From Moraxella catarrhalis (lineage in GTDB: Bacteria; Pseudomonadota; Gammaproteobacteria; Pseudomonadales; Moraxellaceae), in contig NZ_LXHE01000002.1 of the NCBI RefSeq assembly GCF_001656295.1, positions 124,001 to 188,000 on the forward strand: a stretch of 64,000 nt of DNA, written 5' to 3'. The notes below the pieces were generated by a model. That model had not been told where the DNA came from. It was given only the letters and a program-made list of their open reading frames with translations, and searched no databases. The position numbers were made by a program, and so were the translations under genes. The number at the start of each line of letters is the position of its first letter. The stretch's first letter is position 1. Shown here one piece after another: positions 50,367 to 59,323 of this stretch.

Positions 50367-51674
50367 TTATCGCATCATCGATCTGCCAGAGTTTGGCTCG
50401 CCTGATGCTTCGCCGATGACGATGACATCGCCTTCACTAAGCCCTGATATCACTTGAGCATTCACACGATTATTCATGCCGATGACCACTTCGACTGGCG
50501 TAGCAAAGCCATCTTGATCAATGATACGCACGGTGGTTTTGCCGTCGCTCTCTTCGATGGCGGAGGCGGGTATGATGAGGACATTTTTTGCTTGGTCAAT
50601 GATAATATTGACTTGAGCGGTCATGTCAATGCGAAATTTGCCTTCAGCATTATCTACATCCAAATAGCCAATATAATACACCGCACCATCGGTGCTGCTT
50701 GAGCTACTCATCGTTTCTGGGGCAGGCTCAATACCTGCCAAAATGGCATCGTACTGCTGATTGGGATTGCCAATGATATTAAATCGTGCTGGCATTTGGG
50801 GATGAATATTGACCACATCAGCTTCAGAGATTTGGGCATTGATACGCACACGGCTTAGGTCAGCAAGCGTCACTATGGTGGGGGCTGACTGATTGGCATT
50901 GACTGTGGTACCTTGTTTTTGGCTCACCGAGACCACAGTGCCATCCATTGGGGCGCGAATGGTGGTGTAGCTTAGGTCTTCTTCTGCGGTTGCGACATCA
51001 TTTCGTGCTTTGGTGATGGCAGCTTCTTGGCTATTAATGGCAAGCTTTGCATTATTGACTGCGGTGAGTGCGTTTTGATAATTGGCTTGGGCGGTGGCAA
51101 GCGCGCCTTGGGCTGCCAAGACTTTGGCGTGAGCTTCATCGTATTCTTCACGGCTGACAGCGTCTATGTCAATGAGATTTTGCAGCCGCTCAAAACTTTG
51201 TTTGGCGCGATTTAATTCGGCTTGCTTGGTATCAACATTAGCTTGAGCGCTCACGACTTCACCTTGGCGACTGCGTAGATCTCCATGAGCTTGGTTTAGG
51301 CTTGCTGTGGCTTGACCAAGGGTTGCTTCGGCGTTAGACAGAACATTTTTTTGCTCAACTTGGCTGATCTGTGCGATGATGTCGCCTTGTTTGACAAAGT
51401 CGCCGATATCCACACGCAGTCGCACAATCTCTCCTGACACCTGAGCACCAACCTCAACCGTTTGGATGGCTTTGATTTTGCCAGAAGCCATCACAGTATT
51501 TTCAATATCGCCTAAGCGGACTTCAGTGGTGAGATATTCGGGTGGAGTGGGTACTGGATTGAGTTTTTGATATATAAAAACAATCAAAAGCACTGTCAGC
51601 ACCGCGATCACCAGCCATTTGATGGGTGAGCGTAATTTAAAAGATCTTTTTGAAGAAGGTATGAACGATGACAT
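50367..51674 (-). CDS. macA: MacA, periplasmic adaptor of MacAB
   Basis: Membrane-fusion protein (about 435 residues from ATG 51674). One N-terminal membrane helix (IKWLVIAVLTVLLIVFIYQ), then lipoyl half-motif VEVGAQVSGEIVRLRVDIGD, a long alpha-hairpin of Ala/Gln/Asn-rich coiled coil (about 105-220), the second lipoyl half TIRAPMDGTVVSVSQKQGT and beta-barrel domains. It connects MacB to the outer-membrane channel. Promoter region is 51675-51823; the transcript runs into macB. Confidence 0.93.
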   Translation of the reverse strand: MSSFIPSSKRSFKLRSPIKWLVIAVLTVLLIVFIYQKLNPVPTPPEYLTTEVRLGDIENTVMASGKIKAIQTVEVGAQVSGEIVRLRVDIGDFVKQGDIIAQISQVEQKNVLSNAEATLGQATASLNQAHGDLRSRQGEVVSAQANVDTKQAELNRAKQSFERLQNLIDIDAVSREEYDEAHAKVLAAQGALATAQANYQNALTAVNNAKLAINSQEAAITKARNDVATAEEDLSYTTIRAPMDGTVVSVSQKQGTTVNANQSAPTIVTLADLSRVRINAQISEADVVNIHPQMPARFNIIGNPNQQYDAILAGIEPAPETMSSSSSTDGAVYYIGYLDVDNAEGKFRIDMTAQVNIIIDQAKNVLIIPASAIEESDGKTTVRIIDQDGFATPVEVVIGMNNRVNAQVISGLSEGDVIVIGEASGEPNSGRSMMR

Positions 51675-51823
51675 GTGTAAATCCAACAAAAACCAGCAAA
51701 AGCGCTTTGAATTTTATCCAAACATAAAGTTATGATAACAAGATTTTGTTTATAAAAAATCAAATAATGTTGTTATTTGTATGCATGCTAAGGCGTTGAC
51801 GGATTTTGGATGTGATTCGATCA

Positions 51824-52849
51824 CTAAACAGTCATCACACCGACACCACAAATTGATAATACCAGCCTGCGAATCAATCGCCAAGCATTATCTTGGCTTA
51901 AGCCCTTGATGGCTTTATCAATTTCATAAACCTGAGTAAGCCAATGCGATATTATGCCATCAGAGATGTTATTTGCAAGATTTTGATAATTCAAAACTTT
52001 ATTACGCCAAATGCCAAGTTTTTGGGGGTCTTGACCATTTCTTAGGGCGGCAATCAGATGAATATCTTTTGATATTGCCCATAAAATAATGCTGGGTGCG
52101 GTATTTGTCTGATAAAGATAGTTAATGATTTTTAGGCATTGATTGGGCTGTCTTTGGATTAGTGCATCGGATAGATCAAAAACGCTGAACACGCCACCTT
52201 CGGATAAGAGTGTGCTAAGATCAGGCACATCAATTACCGCAAGCTGTGACTGACTAGGCAGAGTGTGAGCATAGGACAGACGCCATAGTGTCTGATAAGC
52301 GGTTAATAAATCATGCTGGGTATGGCTCATCAGCATCTGCCACGCATCAGGGGTGAGCGAAAGCTTAAAATCTTGGGCTTTGGCCATTAAAAGGGCACGC
52401 CGCTCAGATTCATTTTGGATAGTGCCATGGATAATCAGCCCATGCTGATCAAACAGCTTAAACGCTTTGGTATTTTGAGATTTCTTATCTTGTTTGGGTA
52501 AAAGCCAAATCAGATGATGTGTGCTAGTACCTGCTTTGGCGTCATTGGCAAAATCTATCAATTGGCTTAAGATGGCATCATCAGGCTTATGCTTACCACT
52601 TAGAATGATGGCGGTAGATTCTTCAAACAGCGATAGCGATGCAAGTTCTTGAGTAACCTCGTGCCAGCTTTTGGGGGAAGTAAGATCAATGCGTTTCATC
52701 ACTTGATGATTGGCTTGCCAAATTGGACGGCACGCATCAATGAGCCATTGAATCATCAATGGCTCATCAGAATGCAAAAGCCATAAGCCGCTTAGCATCA
52801 TTGTAGGATTTTTGAGGGATTCGGCAACTGCCAAAAATCGTTTTTGCAT
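51824..52849 (-). CDS. holA: DNA polymerase III delta subunit
   Basis: Clamp-loader wrench subunit (341 residues, E. coli 343) that opens the beta clamp. Recognised by LLHSDEPLMIQWLIDACR near the N-terminus, the AAA-like strand VWLLPKQDKKSQNTKAFK region, LSLFEESTAIILSGKHKP and the C-terminal collar NAWRLIRRLVLSICG. It starts two bases after the lptE stop in the conserved leuS-lptE-holA operon. Confidence 0.93.
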   Translation of the reverse strand: MQKRFLAVAESLKNPTMMLSGLWLLHSDEPLMIQWLIDACRPIWQANHQVMKRIDLTSPKSWHEVTQELASLSLFEESTAIILSGKHKPDDAILSQLIDFANDAKAGTSTHHLIWLLPKQDKKSQNTKAFKLFDQHGLIIHGTIQNESERRALLMAKAQDFKLSLTPDAWQMLMSHTQHDLLTAYQTLWRLSYAHTLPSQSQLAVIDVPDLSTLLSEGGVFSVFDLSDALIQRQPNQCLKIINYLYQTNTAPSIILWAISKDIHLIAALRNGQDPQKLGIWRNKVLNYQNLANNISDGIISHWLTQVYEIDKAIKGLSQDNAWRLIRRLVLSICGVGVMTV

Positions 52850-52851
52850 GG

Positions 52852-53355
52852 CTAAGGTGTATGTATCTGACTGCCAAGCGCATAGTACTGTTCAGCGATG
52901 CGATGTGCTAGGCTGTCTTGTAGCCATACTTTGACAATTTCACCTTGCTGATCTTTGGTTGATACGCCAGCTTCATTATACTGATAGCTACGCTCAGCTT
53001 GTACCACTCTGCGAATGGTTTGACCGTTCATCTGATAGATAACATCAGCAGTTAGCACCAAGCGAATTTCGGATAACACGCCAAGTAGTTTATATTCACG
53101 ATAGCGTAAATTACTGACTTGGATCTGATGGGCGGCATTGGTGTCGCTCACCACACCAAGCTGAGCCATCTGTGTTTCAAGTTTGTGTTTGAGTGCATAA
53201 CTAACAGCATTATTTTCGGTGATGATATTTATATGACTATAAGTCGGCACTAACTGAACGCCTGTCTCACTGATACCTCGTAGACCAAATCCGCAGGCGG
53301 TCAATGATAGTGTTAATACCATTGCACCTGCTTGAATCATAGATTTTATTTGCAT
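52852..53355 (-). CDS. lptE: LptE, LPS assembly lipoprotein
   Basis: 167-residue outer-membrane lipoprotein that plugs the LptD barrel in lipooligosaccharide export. Signal peptide with lipobox LTAC (Cys near residue 21) followed by GFGLRG, the family's first block; later SYQYNEAGVSTKDQQGE. Its ATG overlaps the leuS stop (TAATG). Position between leuS and holA is the standard one and settles the assignment. Confidence 0.92.
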   Translation of the reverse strand: MQIKSMIQAGAMVLTLSLTACGFGLRGISETGVQLVPTYSHINIITENNAVSYALKHKLETQMAQLGVVSDTNAAHQIQVSNLRYREYKLLGVLSEIRLVLTADVIYQMNGQTIRRVVQAERSYQYNEAGVSTKDQQGEIVKVWLQDSLAHRIAEQYYALGSQIHTP

Positions 53356-55991
53356 TAAGCACCCACCACAACAAAGCTGATGAGTTTATTGGGTACGACA
53401 ATCTCTTTTTTGATTTCGCCAGTCAAATATTTCGTCACACCTTCAATATTCTTGGCTTCACGGATAAGCTCGGCCTGATCTGTACCAGAGGCAACCTCCA
53501 TCTTACCACGCACTTTACCATTGACTTGCACCACCATGGTGATGGTATCGTTGATTAAGGCTGATTTGTCCAAGACTGGGAAAGCTTGGGTGCGTGCATC
53601 GATTTTTAGTGCCTCTAACAAATATTCACCAACATGTGGGGCATATAAAGATAGCAGTGTCAATAACGCAATGATGGCTTCATGGCGTGCAGCGATGTCA
53701 TTATTATCAGTTGGTTTAAAGCTTGCAATTTCATTACAAAGCTCCATGAGGCTAGACACGGGCGTATTAAGTGCCAAATGCTCGCCTAAGCTGACATCTA
53801 TTTTAGCGATGGTTTCATGAGTTTTTCGGCGTAGATTTTTGGCATCTTTTGAAAGCGTGTCTTTATTAATTGTCAAATCATTTGATTGGTTATTTTTAAT
53901 AGCTGACAAATGCTCGCCAACGGTACGCCATACTTTTTTGACAAAATTATGCGGACCTTTTAAGGCACTGTCTGACCATTCAAGTGTTTGGTCGGCTGGT
54001 GCGGTAAATAGTGTATAAAGACGCACAGTATCTGCACCATATTGCTCAATAATCTCTTGAGGGTCGACACCATTATTTTTGGACTTACTCATTTTTTCAA
54101 TTTTGCCAATGATGACAGGTTTGCCATCGGCTTTTAAGGTAGCTCCTTCGATTTCGGTACCATTCATGACAAAGTCAATTTCATGCGGGAAATAGTAAGT
54201 TGTGCTACCATCACTGTTTGAGCGATAATAAGTACCTGCCAAAACCATCCCTTGAGCCAACAGATTGGCAAAAGGCTCATCTTTACTTACCAAGCCTTCA
54301 TCACGCATCACTTTGTGGAAAAATCTTGCATAAAGTAAATGTAGCACCGCATGTTCAACACCACCGACATATTGGTCGACAGGCAGCCATTTATCGGCAG
54401 CAGTACGCTCAATCATTTGGCTGTCATCGTGTGGTGATACAAAACGCTGAGCGTACCAGCTTGATTCTACAAATGTATCAAAAGTATCGGTTTCACGCTC
54501 GGCTGGCTGACCGCACTTTGGGCAAGTGGTCTGTAGAAATTCGGGCATATTTTTGAGTGGGTTGCCACGCCCATCAGGGATAACATCGGTGGGCAGCACC
54601 ACAGGCAAATCAGCTTCATCGACAGGCACTGTACCACAGTATTCGCAGTTTACCATCGGAATTGGGCAGCCCCAATAACGCTGACGACTCACGCCCCAGT
54701 CACGCAGGCGATATTGAGTGGTGGTTTGACCTAAGCCTTTTTCGGTGATGATTTCATTGACTTTGGCAACTGCGTCATGATAAGACAAGCCATCCAAAAT
54801 GCCTGAATTGATACAAAACCCTGTCTTATCACTGTACCAGTCTTGCCATTGGTTGGTGCTATAGTTACTTGGCTTGTCCTTAAAATCAATGACTTGGGGA
54901 ATTGGCAGATTGTACTTATTGGCAAATTCAAAATCACGCTCATCATGTGCAGGTACTGCCATGACAGCACCAGAGCCATAGCTCATCAGTACATAGTTTG
55001 CTACCCATACTGGCACATCGGCACCTGTGATGGGGTGCTTTGCAGTCAAGCCTGTATTGATACCGACTTTTTCGGCTTTGGCAATGTCAGCTTCAGCGAC
55101 CGAGCCTTGTTTACATTCTGCACAAAATTCAGCGATGGCTGGGTTTTGTTTAGCGGCATGCTGAGCAAGCGGATGTTCGGCTGCGACCGCTAAGTAACTG
55201 ACACCCATAATGGTATCAGGGCGTGTGGTAAAGACACGCAAAACAGCATCATGTTCATCGATTGAATAAGTAAAATCCAGCTCCATGCCTTGGCTTCGAC
55301 CGATCCAATTTTGCTGCATAGATAGTACTTGCTTTGGCCAATGACCCTCCAAGGTCTTTAGGTCATCTAACAGCTCATCGGCATAATCGGTGATCTTAAA
55401 GTAGTACATCGGGATATCACGCTTTTCAACAATCGCACCTGAACGCCAGCCACGACCATCGACCACTTGCTCATTGGCAAGAACGGTATTATCCACAGGG
55501 TCCCAATTGACGGTGGCAAGTTTTTTATATACCAAGCCTTTTTTATACAGTTGTAGAAATAGCCACTGTTCCCAGCGGTAATATTCAGGTGTGCATGTTG
55601 CAAATTCACGAGACCAATCAATCGAAAGCCCCAATGCCTTGAGCTGTTCACGCATATTAGCAATATTATCAAAGGTCCATTTGGCAGGTGCAACCGCATT
55701 AGCGATGGCGGCATTTTCGGCAGGTAGACCAAAAGCATCCCACCCCATTGGCTGCATGACTTCATAGCCTTTTTGGCGATAATAGCGACTAAGCACATCG
55801 GTGATGGCATAGTTGCGTACATGTCCCATGTGTAGCTTGCCACTTGGGTAAGGGAACATCGAGAGCATGTAGCGAGTGGGCTTATCCGTTGTTTCGTTAT
55901 TGGTGTGGTAGCGTTTGTCGCTTTCCCATTGGGTTTGTAGTTGTTTTTCGATGGCAGAAAAATTGTAATCTTCTAAAGAAATTTGGCTCAT
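53355..55991 (-). CDS. leuS: Leucyl-tRNA synthetase
   Basis: Class Ia synthetase with editing domain (878 residues from ATG 55991; GGAT lies about eight bases upstream of it; a TTG 12 bases earlier is unlikely). HIGH-type motif SGKLHMGHVRNY near residue 45, the CP1 editing region with TRPDTIMGVSYLAVAAEH, and KMSKSKNNGVDP. A zinc-like pair, CEYC and CPKCGQP, lies near residues 440 and 490. Slightly longer than the E. coli enzyme (860). First gene of leuS-lptE-holA. Confidence 0.97.
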   Translation of the reverse strand: MSQISLEDYNFSAIEKQLQTQWESDKRYHTNNETTDKPTRYMLSMFPYPSGKLHMGHVRNYAITDVLSRYYRQKGYEVMQPMGWDAFGLPAENAAIANAVAPAKWTFDNIANMREQLKALGLSIDWSREFATCTPEYYRWEQWLFLQLYKKGLVYKKLATVNWDPVDNTVLANEQVVDGRGWRSGAIVEKRDIPMYYFKITDYADELLDDLKTLEGHWPKQVLSMQQNWIGRSQGMELDFTYSIDEHDAVLRVFTTRPDTIMGVSYLAVAAEHPLAQHAAKQNPAIAEFCAECKQGSVAEADIAKAEKVGINTGLTAKHPITGADVPVWVANYVLMSYGSGAVMAVPAHDERDFEFANKYNLPIPQVIDFKDKPSNYSTNQWQDWYSDKTGFCINSGILDGLSYHDAVAKVNEIITEKGLGQTTTQYRLRDWGVSRQRYWGCPIPMVNCEYCGTVPVDEADLPVVLPTDVIPDGRGNPLKNMPEFLQTTCPKCGQPAERETDTFDTFVESSWYAQRFVSPHDDSQMIERTAADKWLPVDQYVGGVEHAVLHLLYARFFHKVMRDEGLVSKDEPFANLLAQGMVLAGTYYRSNSDGSTTYYFPHEIDFVMNGTEIEGATLKADGKPVIIGKIEKMSKSKNNGVDPQEIIEQYGADTVRLYTLFTAPADQTLEWSDSALKGPHNFVKKVWRTVGEHLSAIKNNQSNDLTINKDTLSKDAKNLRRKTHETIAKIDVSLGEHLALNTPVSSLMELCNEIASFKPTDNNDIAARHEAIIALLTLLSLYAPHVGEYLLEALKIDARTQAFPVLDKSALINDTITMVVQVNGKVRGKMEVASGTDQAELIREAKNIEGVTKYLTGEIKKEIVVPNKLISFVVVGA

Positions 55992-56111
55992 ATTGCTATC
56001 CAAAAAAGGTGGAAAGTTAAGAAATAAACTTAGCTATTATACCCAAATTTACTGATACTTTGCTATACTTTGATTACTTTAAATAAAAAACTTCATCAAG
56101 GAGACAAACTG

Positions 56112-56465
56112 ATGGCAATCACCATTTATGGCATCAAAAATTGTAATACAATGAAAAAGGCTTTTGATAAACTAAACGAGCTTGGCAAAACATATGAATT
56201 TTTTGATTATAAAAATGAGCAACTGACTTTGGATGAGTTTGGCAAATTTGTGACAATTTTTGGCGACAAAGTCATTAACAAACAAGGTATGACCTATCGA
56301 AAGCTTGATGATGATGCTAAAGCCATATTAAATGGCGATGATATAGAAGCGATGTATGAGATTGTCAAAACAAATCAAAGTATGATTAAGCGTCCGATTA
56401 TTTTGGGCGGTATGAAGTCAGTGATTGGCTTTGATGACGCAGAATATGAGCAGGTGTTTGGGTAA
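56112..56465 (+). CDS. ArsC/Spx-family protein, YffB type
   Basis: About 117 residues with a thioredoxin-like ArsC fold. The start TIYGIKNCNTMKKAFDKLNE and the family strand YEFFDYKNEQLTLDEF identify the YffB branch. IKRPIILGG near the end is the conserved cis-Pro region. Only one Cys is in the N-terminal motif, as in YffB, so arsenate reduction is unlikely; a glutathione-dependent thiol role has been suggested for this group. ATG 56112 has AAGGAGA seven bases upstream. Confidence 0.88.
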   Translation: MAITIYGIKNCNTMKKAFDKLNELGKTYEFFDYKNEQLTLDEFGKFVTIFGDKVINKQGMTYRKLDDDAKAILNGDDIEAMYEIVKTNQSMIKRPIILGGMKSVIGFDDAEYEQVFG

Positions 56466-57952
56466 TACAGTAAGCAACCTAACTGACATTTTGAGTCGTT
56501 GAGAAAGTGATATGCAGGCACATATTTTAAATCAGTTAAAAATTTCTTTAGACTTTAGATAAAGATGTTGATTTAGGAAAAATTCTTAAGAGTAAAGATT
56601 TTTATTTTCAGAAAGCTTAAGATGCACTGATTAAGTTTCAAGAATTACCACTATCCAAAGATGAAGAATCTTTTTTATTCAATCACAAAAAAGATTATCA
56701 AAAGTTAAGGCATGAATTTGAGAACAATAGCAAATACAAGGAAGTTGGAAATCTGATTTTTGAGATCATTTCTTATTGTGATTATCACGCAAGAGATAAG
56801 GATAAATTGAATCAATATGATGATAATCGTACGCTTGCCAAAGCCCATGTTAGAATGCATTCTTGGGTTGAGCAGCTAATTTCATTTAAACTTGATAAGC
56901 AAAGTATATCATCTGCATCGGTGGATAATGCCATCAGGTATTTATTGGATCCGATAAACAATTTTACAATATTGAGCGAAAATCATCGAAAGCAAATCTG
57001 TAAAGCATTGCTTCAAAAACCGTATGATCCAACTAAATTTAACGAGTATCTTGTAGATTATTTTAATGCTATTGATATACCTGTTAAGCATCCTTACAAT
57101 AAAAATTTGGTCATATCCTTGCTTTGTTATCAAATAAAAGATGAGTGGCAAAACGCATCTGCTAAAAATGATACCTGTTTTGAAGTTGAAAACCTAGAAA
57201 AGATACTCAAGTACAAACATCAGATTATCTTGTAAGGTCCGCCAGGTACAGGCAAGACAAGGCTTGCCAAAACATTGGCAATCAGTCTATTATCTTTATT
57301 AATTATGGATGATTTGACAGATTCTCCAAACTGCCAAATCATCCAGTTTCATCCCAGTTATACTTATGAAGATTTTGTGCGCGGTATTGTCGCTGTGCCG
57401 CATGATAATGGCATTCAGTACCAAGCTCAAGATAAGATTTTGGCGAAGATGGCAGCGATGGCGGCAGCTAACCCAAGTCAAAATCATGTCCTAATCATTG
57501 ATGAAATTAACCGCGCCAATTTGTCTGCCGTACTTGGCGAGCTGATTTATGCGCTTGAGTATCGCGGTTAGGCGGTCGAGTCGATGTATGAGGTCGATGG
57601 TAGCCGAACCATCATGCTGCCACATAATCTGTATGTGATTGGTACGATGAATACCGCTGATCGCAGCGTGGGTCATATTGATTATGCCATCCGTCGGCGA
57701 TTTGCTTTTGTGGATGTATTACCTACCGATTTATCTGGCGAACTTGGTGATGAGTTTGCCAAGGCTTGCTATGACTCAGTCCAAAAGATTTTTGATGAAG
57801 AGACTTCAGGGGATTTTGACAAACGCGATGTGCAGCTTGGGCATGCTTAGTTCATCAAATCCTCCTAGCGTAGAAACCATGCACTTAGGGCATGGAGGAA
57901 ACGCTGTGTTGTTAAATTGATATTTCACATTTTTAATGATAAAATGTGAGCT

Positions 57953-59071
57953 ATGAAACATCGTGCCTACAAATTTCGCTTTTACCCAACTGATGAACAA
58001 GCCAAACTGCTTGCTCAAACCTTTGGCTGTGTGCGGTTTGTCTATAACACGATTTTGCGTTGGCGTACTGATGAATACTACCAAAGCAAAACTAAAATTG
58101 GCTATATTCAAGCCAATGCCAGATTGACTTGGCTTAAAAAACAACCTCAATTTGCTTTTTTGAATGATGTTTCGTGTGTTCCCACCCAACAAGTACTTAG
58201 GCATCAACAAACCGCCTTTAAAAACTTCTTTGAGGGTCGTGCTAAATACCCAACATTCAAAAAGAAAACTCACAAGCAATCGGCTGAATTTACCAAAAGT
58301 GCTTTTAAATACACAGACGGTCAGCTTTTTATTGCCAAAAGCAAACAACCGCTTAATGTTCGTTGGTCTAGGCATCTGCCAAGCAAGCCAAGTACCATCA
58401 CAATCACTAAAGACTGTGCAGGACGATATTTTGTGTCGTGCCTGTGTGAATTTGATAATCAAATTTTGCCAAAATCTGATACCGCCGTTGGTATTGATGT
58501 TGGCATTAAACATATGTTTGTTACCGACAGTGGTCTTAAAATTGACAATCCTCGTCTGACAGCCAAATATGCTACCAAACTTGCTAAGGCTCAAAAAGCC
58601 TTGAATCGCAAAAAACTCGGTTCGGCTAATCGCACCAAAGCAAGAATGAAAGTAGCTCGTATTCATGCTAAAATCTCAGATTGTCGATTAGATAACTTGC
58701 ACAAGTTATCTCGCAAATTAATCAACGATAACCAAGTGATTTGTGTTGAAACGCTGCGTGTAAAAAACATGATTAAAAATCCCACGCTTGCCAAGCATAT
58801 TGCGGATGCAAGTTGGGGTAGACTTATCCAACAATTAGAATACAAAGCTGATTGGGCAGGTAGAAGCTTAGTCAAAATAGACCAGTTTTTCCCAAGCTCT
58901 AAACGCTGCTGTAATTGTGGATACACTTTGCCTTTTTTAAGCCTTGATACTCGCCATTGGGATTGCCCTGAATGCAAGACTACCCATGACCGTGATGTCA
59001 ATGCTGCCAAAAATATATTAACCGCAGGGCTTGCGGGGCTTGCCTTTGGAGAGAATGTCAGTCTTGTGTAG
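57953..59071 (+). CDS. tnpB: TnpB RNA-guided nuclease
   Basis: 372-residue TnpB (OrfB), the ancestor of Cas12, a nuclease guided by an RNA made from the element's right end. N-terminal helix-turn-helix (AYKFRFYPTDEQAKLLAQTF). The RuvC Asp is in VGIDVGIKH near residue 180, Glu in CVETLRV near 264, the zinc ribbon CCNCG...CPEC near 319-341 and the last Asp in DRDVNAAKN near 347. All catalytic residues are present, so the enzyme looks functional. An antisense frame of 286 codons is only a shadow. Confidence 0.94.
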   Translation: MKHRAYKFRFYPTDEQAKLLAQTFGCVRFVYNTILRWRTDEYYQSKTKIGYIQANARLTWLKKQPQFAFLNDVSCVPTQQVLRHQQTAFKNFFEGRAKYPTFKKKTHKQSAEFTKSAFKYTDGQLFIAKSKQPLNVRWSRHLPSKPSTITITKDCAGRYFVSCLCEFDNQILPKSDTAVGIDVGIKHMFVTDSGLKIDNPRLTAKYATKLAKAQKALNRKKLGSANRTKARMKVARIHAKISDCRLDNLHKLSRKLINDNQVICVETLRVKNMIKNPTLAKHIADASWGRLIQQLEYKADWAGRSLVKIDQFFPSSKRCCNCGYTLPFLSLDTRHWDCPECKTTHDRDVNAAKNILTAGLAGLAFGENVSLV

Positions 59072-59160
59072 TTAGTCTGCATAAGCCAATCTCGTTGAAT
59101 TAGGAAACACCCAGTAGCGATATTGGGAATCCCCTTGTTTTAGCAAGGGGAGGAGGTCAA
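59000..59160 (+). ncRNA. Predicted omega (reRNA) guide RNA of the TnpB element
   Basis: By analogy with characterised TnpB systems, the RNA spans the 3' end of tnpB and the right end, finishing with the CCCCTTG/CAAGGGG hairpin and GGAGGTCAA. The guide would then be the flanking bases beginning AACCGATAAGATGGAT (from 59161), i.e. the interrupted mcrB sequence. The 5' boundary is a guess. Confidence 0.5.
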
Positions 59161-59323
59161 AACCGATAAGATGGATATTCAGACACGCCTAGATTATGAG
59201 ATCAAGCCCATTTTATATGAATATCTCAAAGACGGTGTGCTAAAGCCATCCGCCAAACAAAAAATCGATGAGCTAACCGCTTAATGGCGCTGCTAATAAG
59301 TCTATAACTTAAAATACTTGGAT

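Larger units (their letters stand above)
57860..59160 (+). mobile_element. IS605/IS1341-type element carrying only tnpB
   Basis: About 1.3 kb inserted in mcrB. The left end has a subterminal hairpin CCATGC-acttagg-GCATGG (57877-57895). The right end has CCCCTTG-ttttag-CAAGGGG (59131-59150) within the family-typical GGAATCCCC...GGGGAGG and ends about GGTCAA (59160). There are no target duplication and no terminal inverted repeats, as expected for this group. Exact ends are ambiguous by a few bases because A residues occur at both junctions. No tnpA, so it can move only with help in trans. Confidence 0.85.
56512..59284 (+). pseudogene. McrB-like restriction GTPase, multiply broken
   Basis: Remnant of the AAA+ GTPase of a McrBC-type, modification-dependent restriction system. 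The N-terminal part (56512 on) shifts frame near 56545 and has TAA at 56618. The frame then stays open to TAA 57233, which replaces the Tyr codon in what should read ILYGPPGTGKTRLAKTL. Sensor and Walker B blocks follow (VLIIDEINRANLSAVLGEL), then TAG 57569, then VIGTMNTADRSVGHIDYAIR RRF, and TAG 57848 inside LGHA-x-FIK. An IS element interrupts it at about 57859. The C-terminus resumes at 59161 (TDKMDIQTRLDYEIKPILYE) to TAA 59284. mcrC follows. Confidence 0.87.

Noticed and set aside
56618-57850. Stop-codon recoding as the reason for several in-frame stops in mcrB
   Set aside because: Housekeeping genes show normal stops of all three kinds; the locus also has a frameshift and an IS insertion.
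57806-58666. 286-codon open frame antisense to tnpB
   Set aside because: It lies wholly over tnpB, has no recognisable domain or ribosome binding site, and TnpB motifs explain the sequence.
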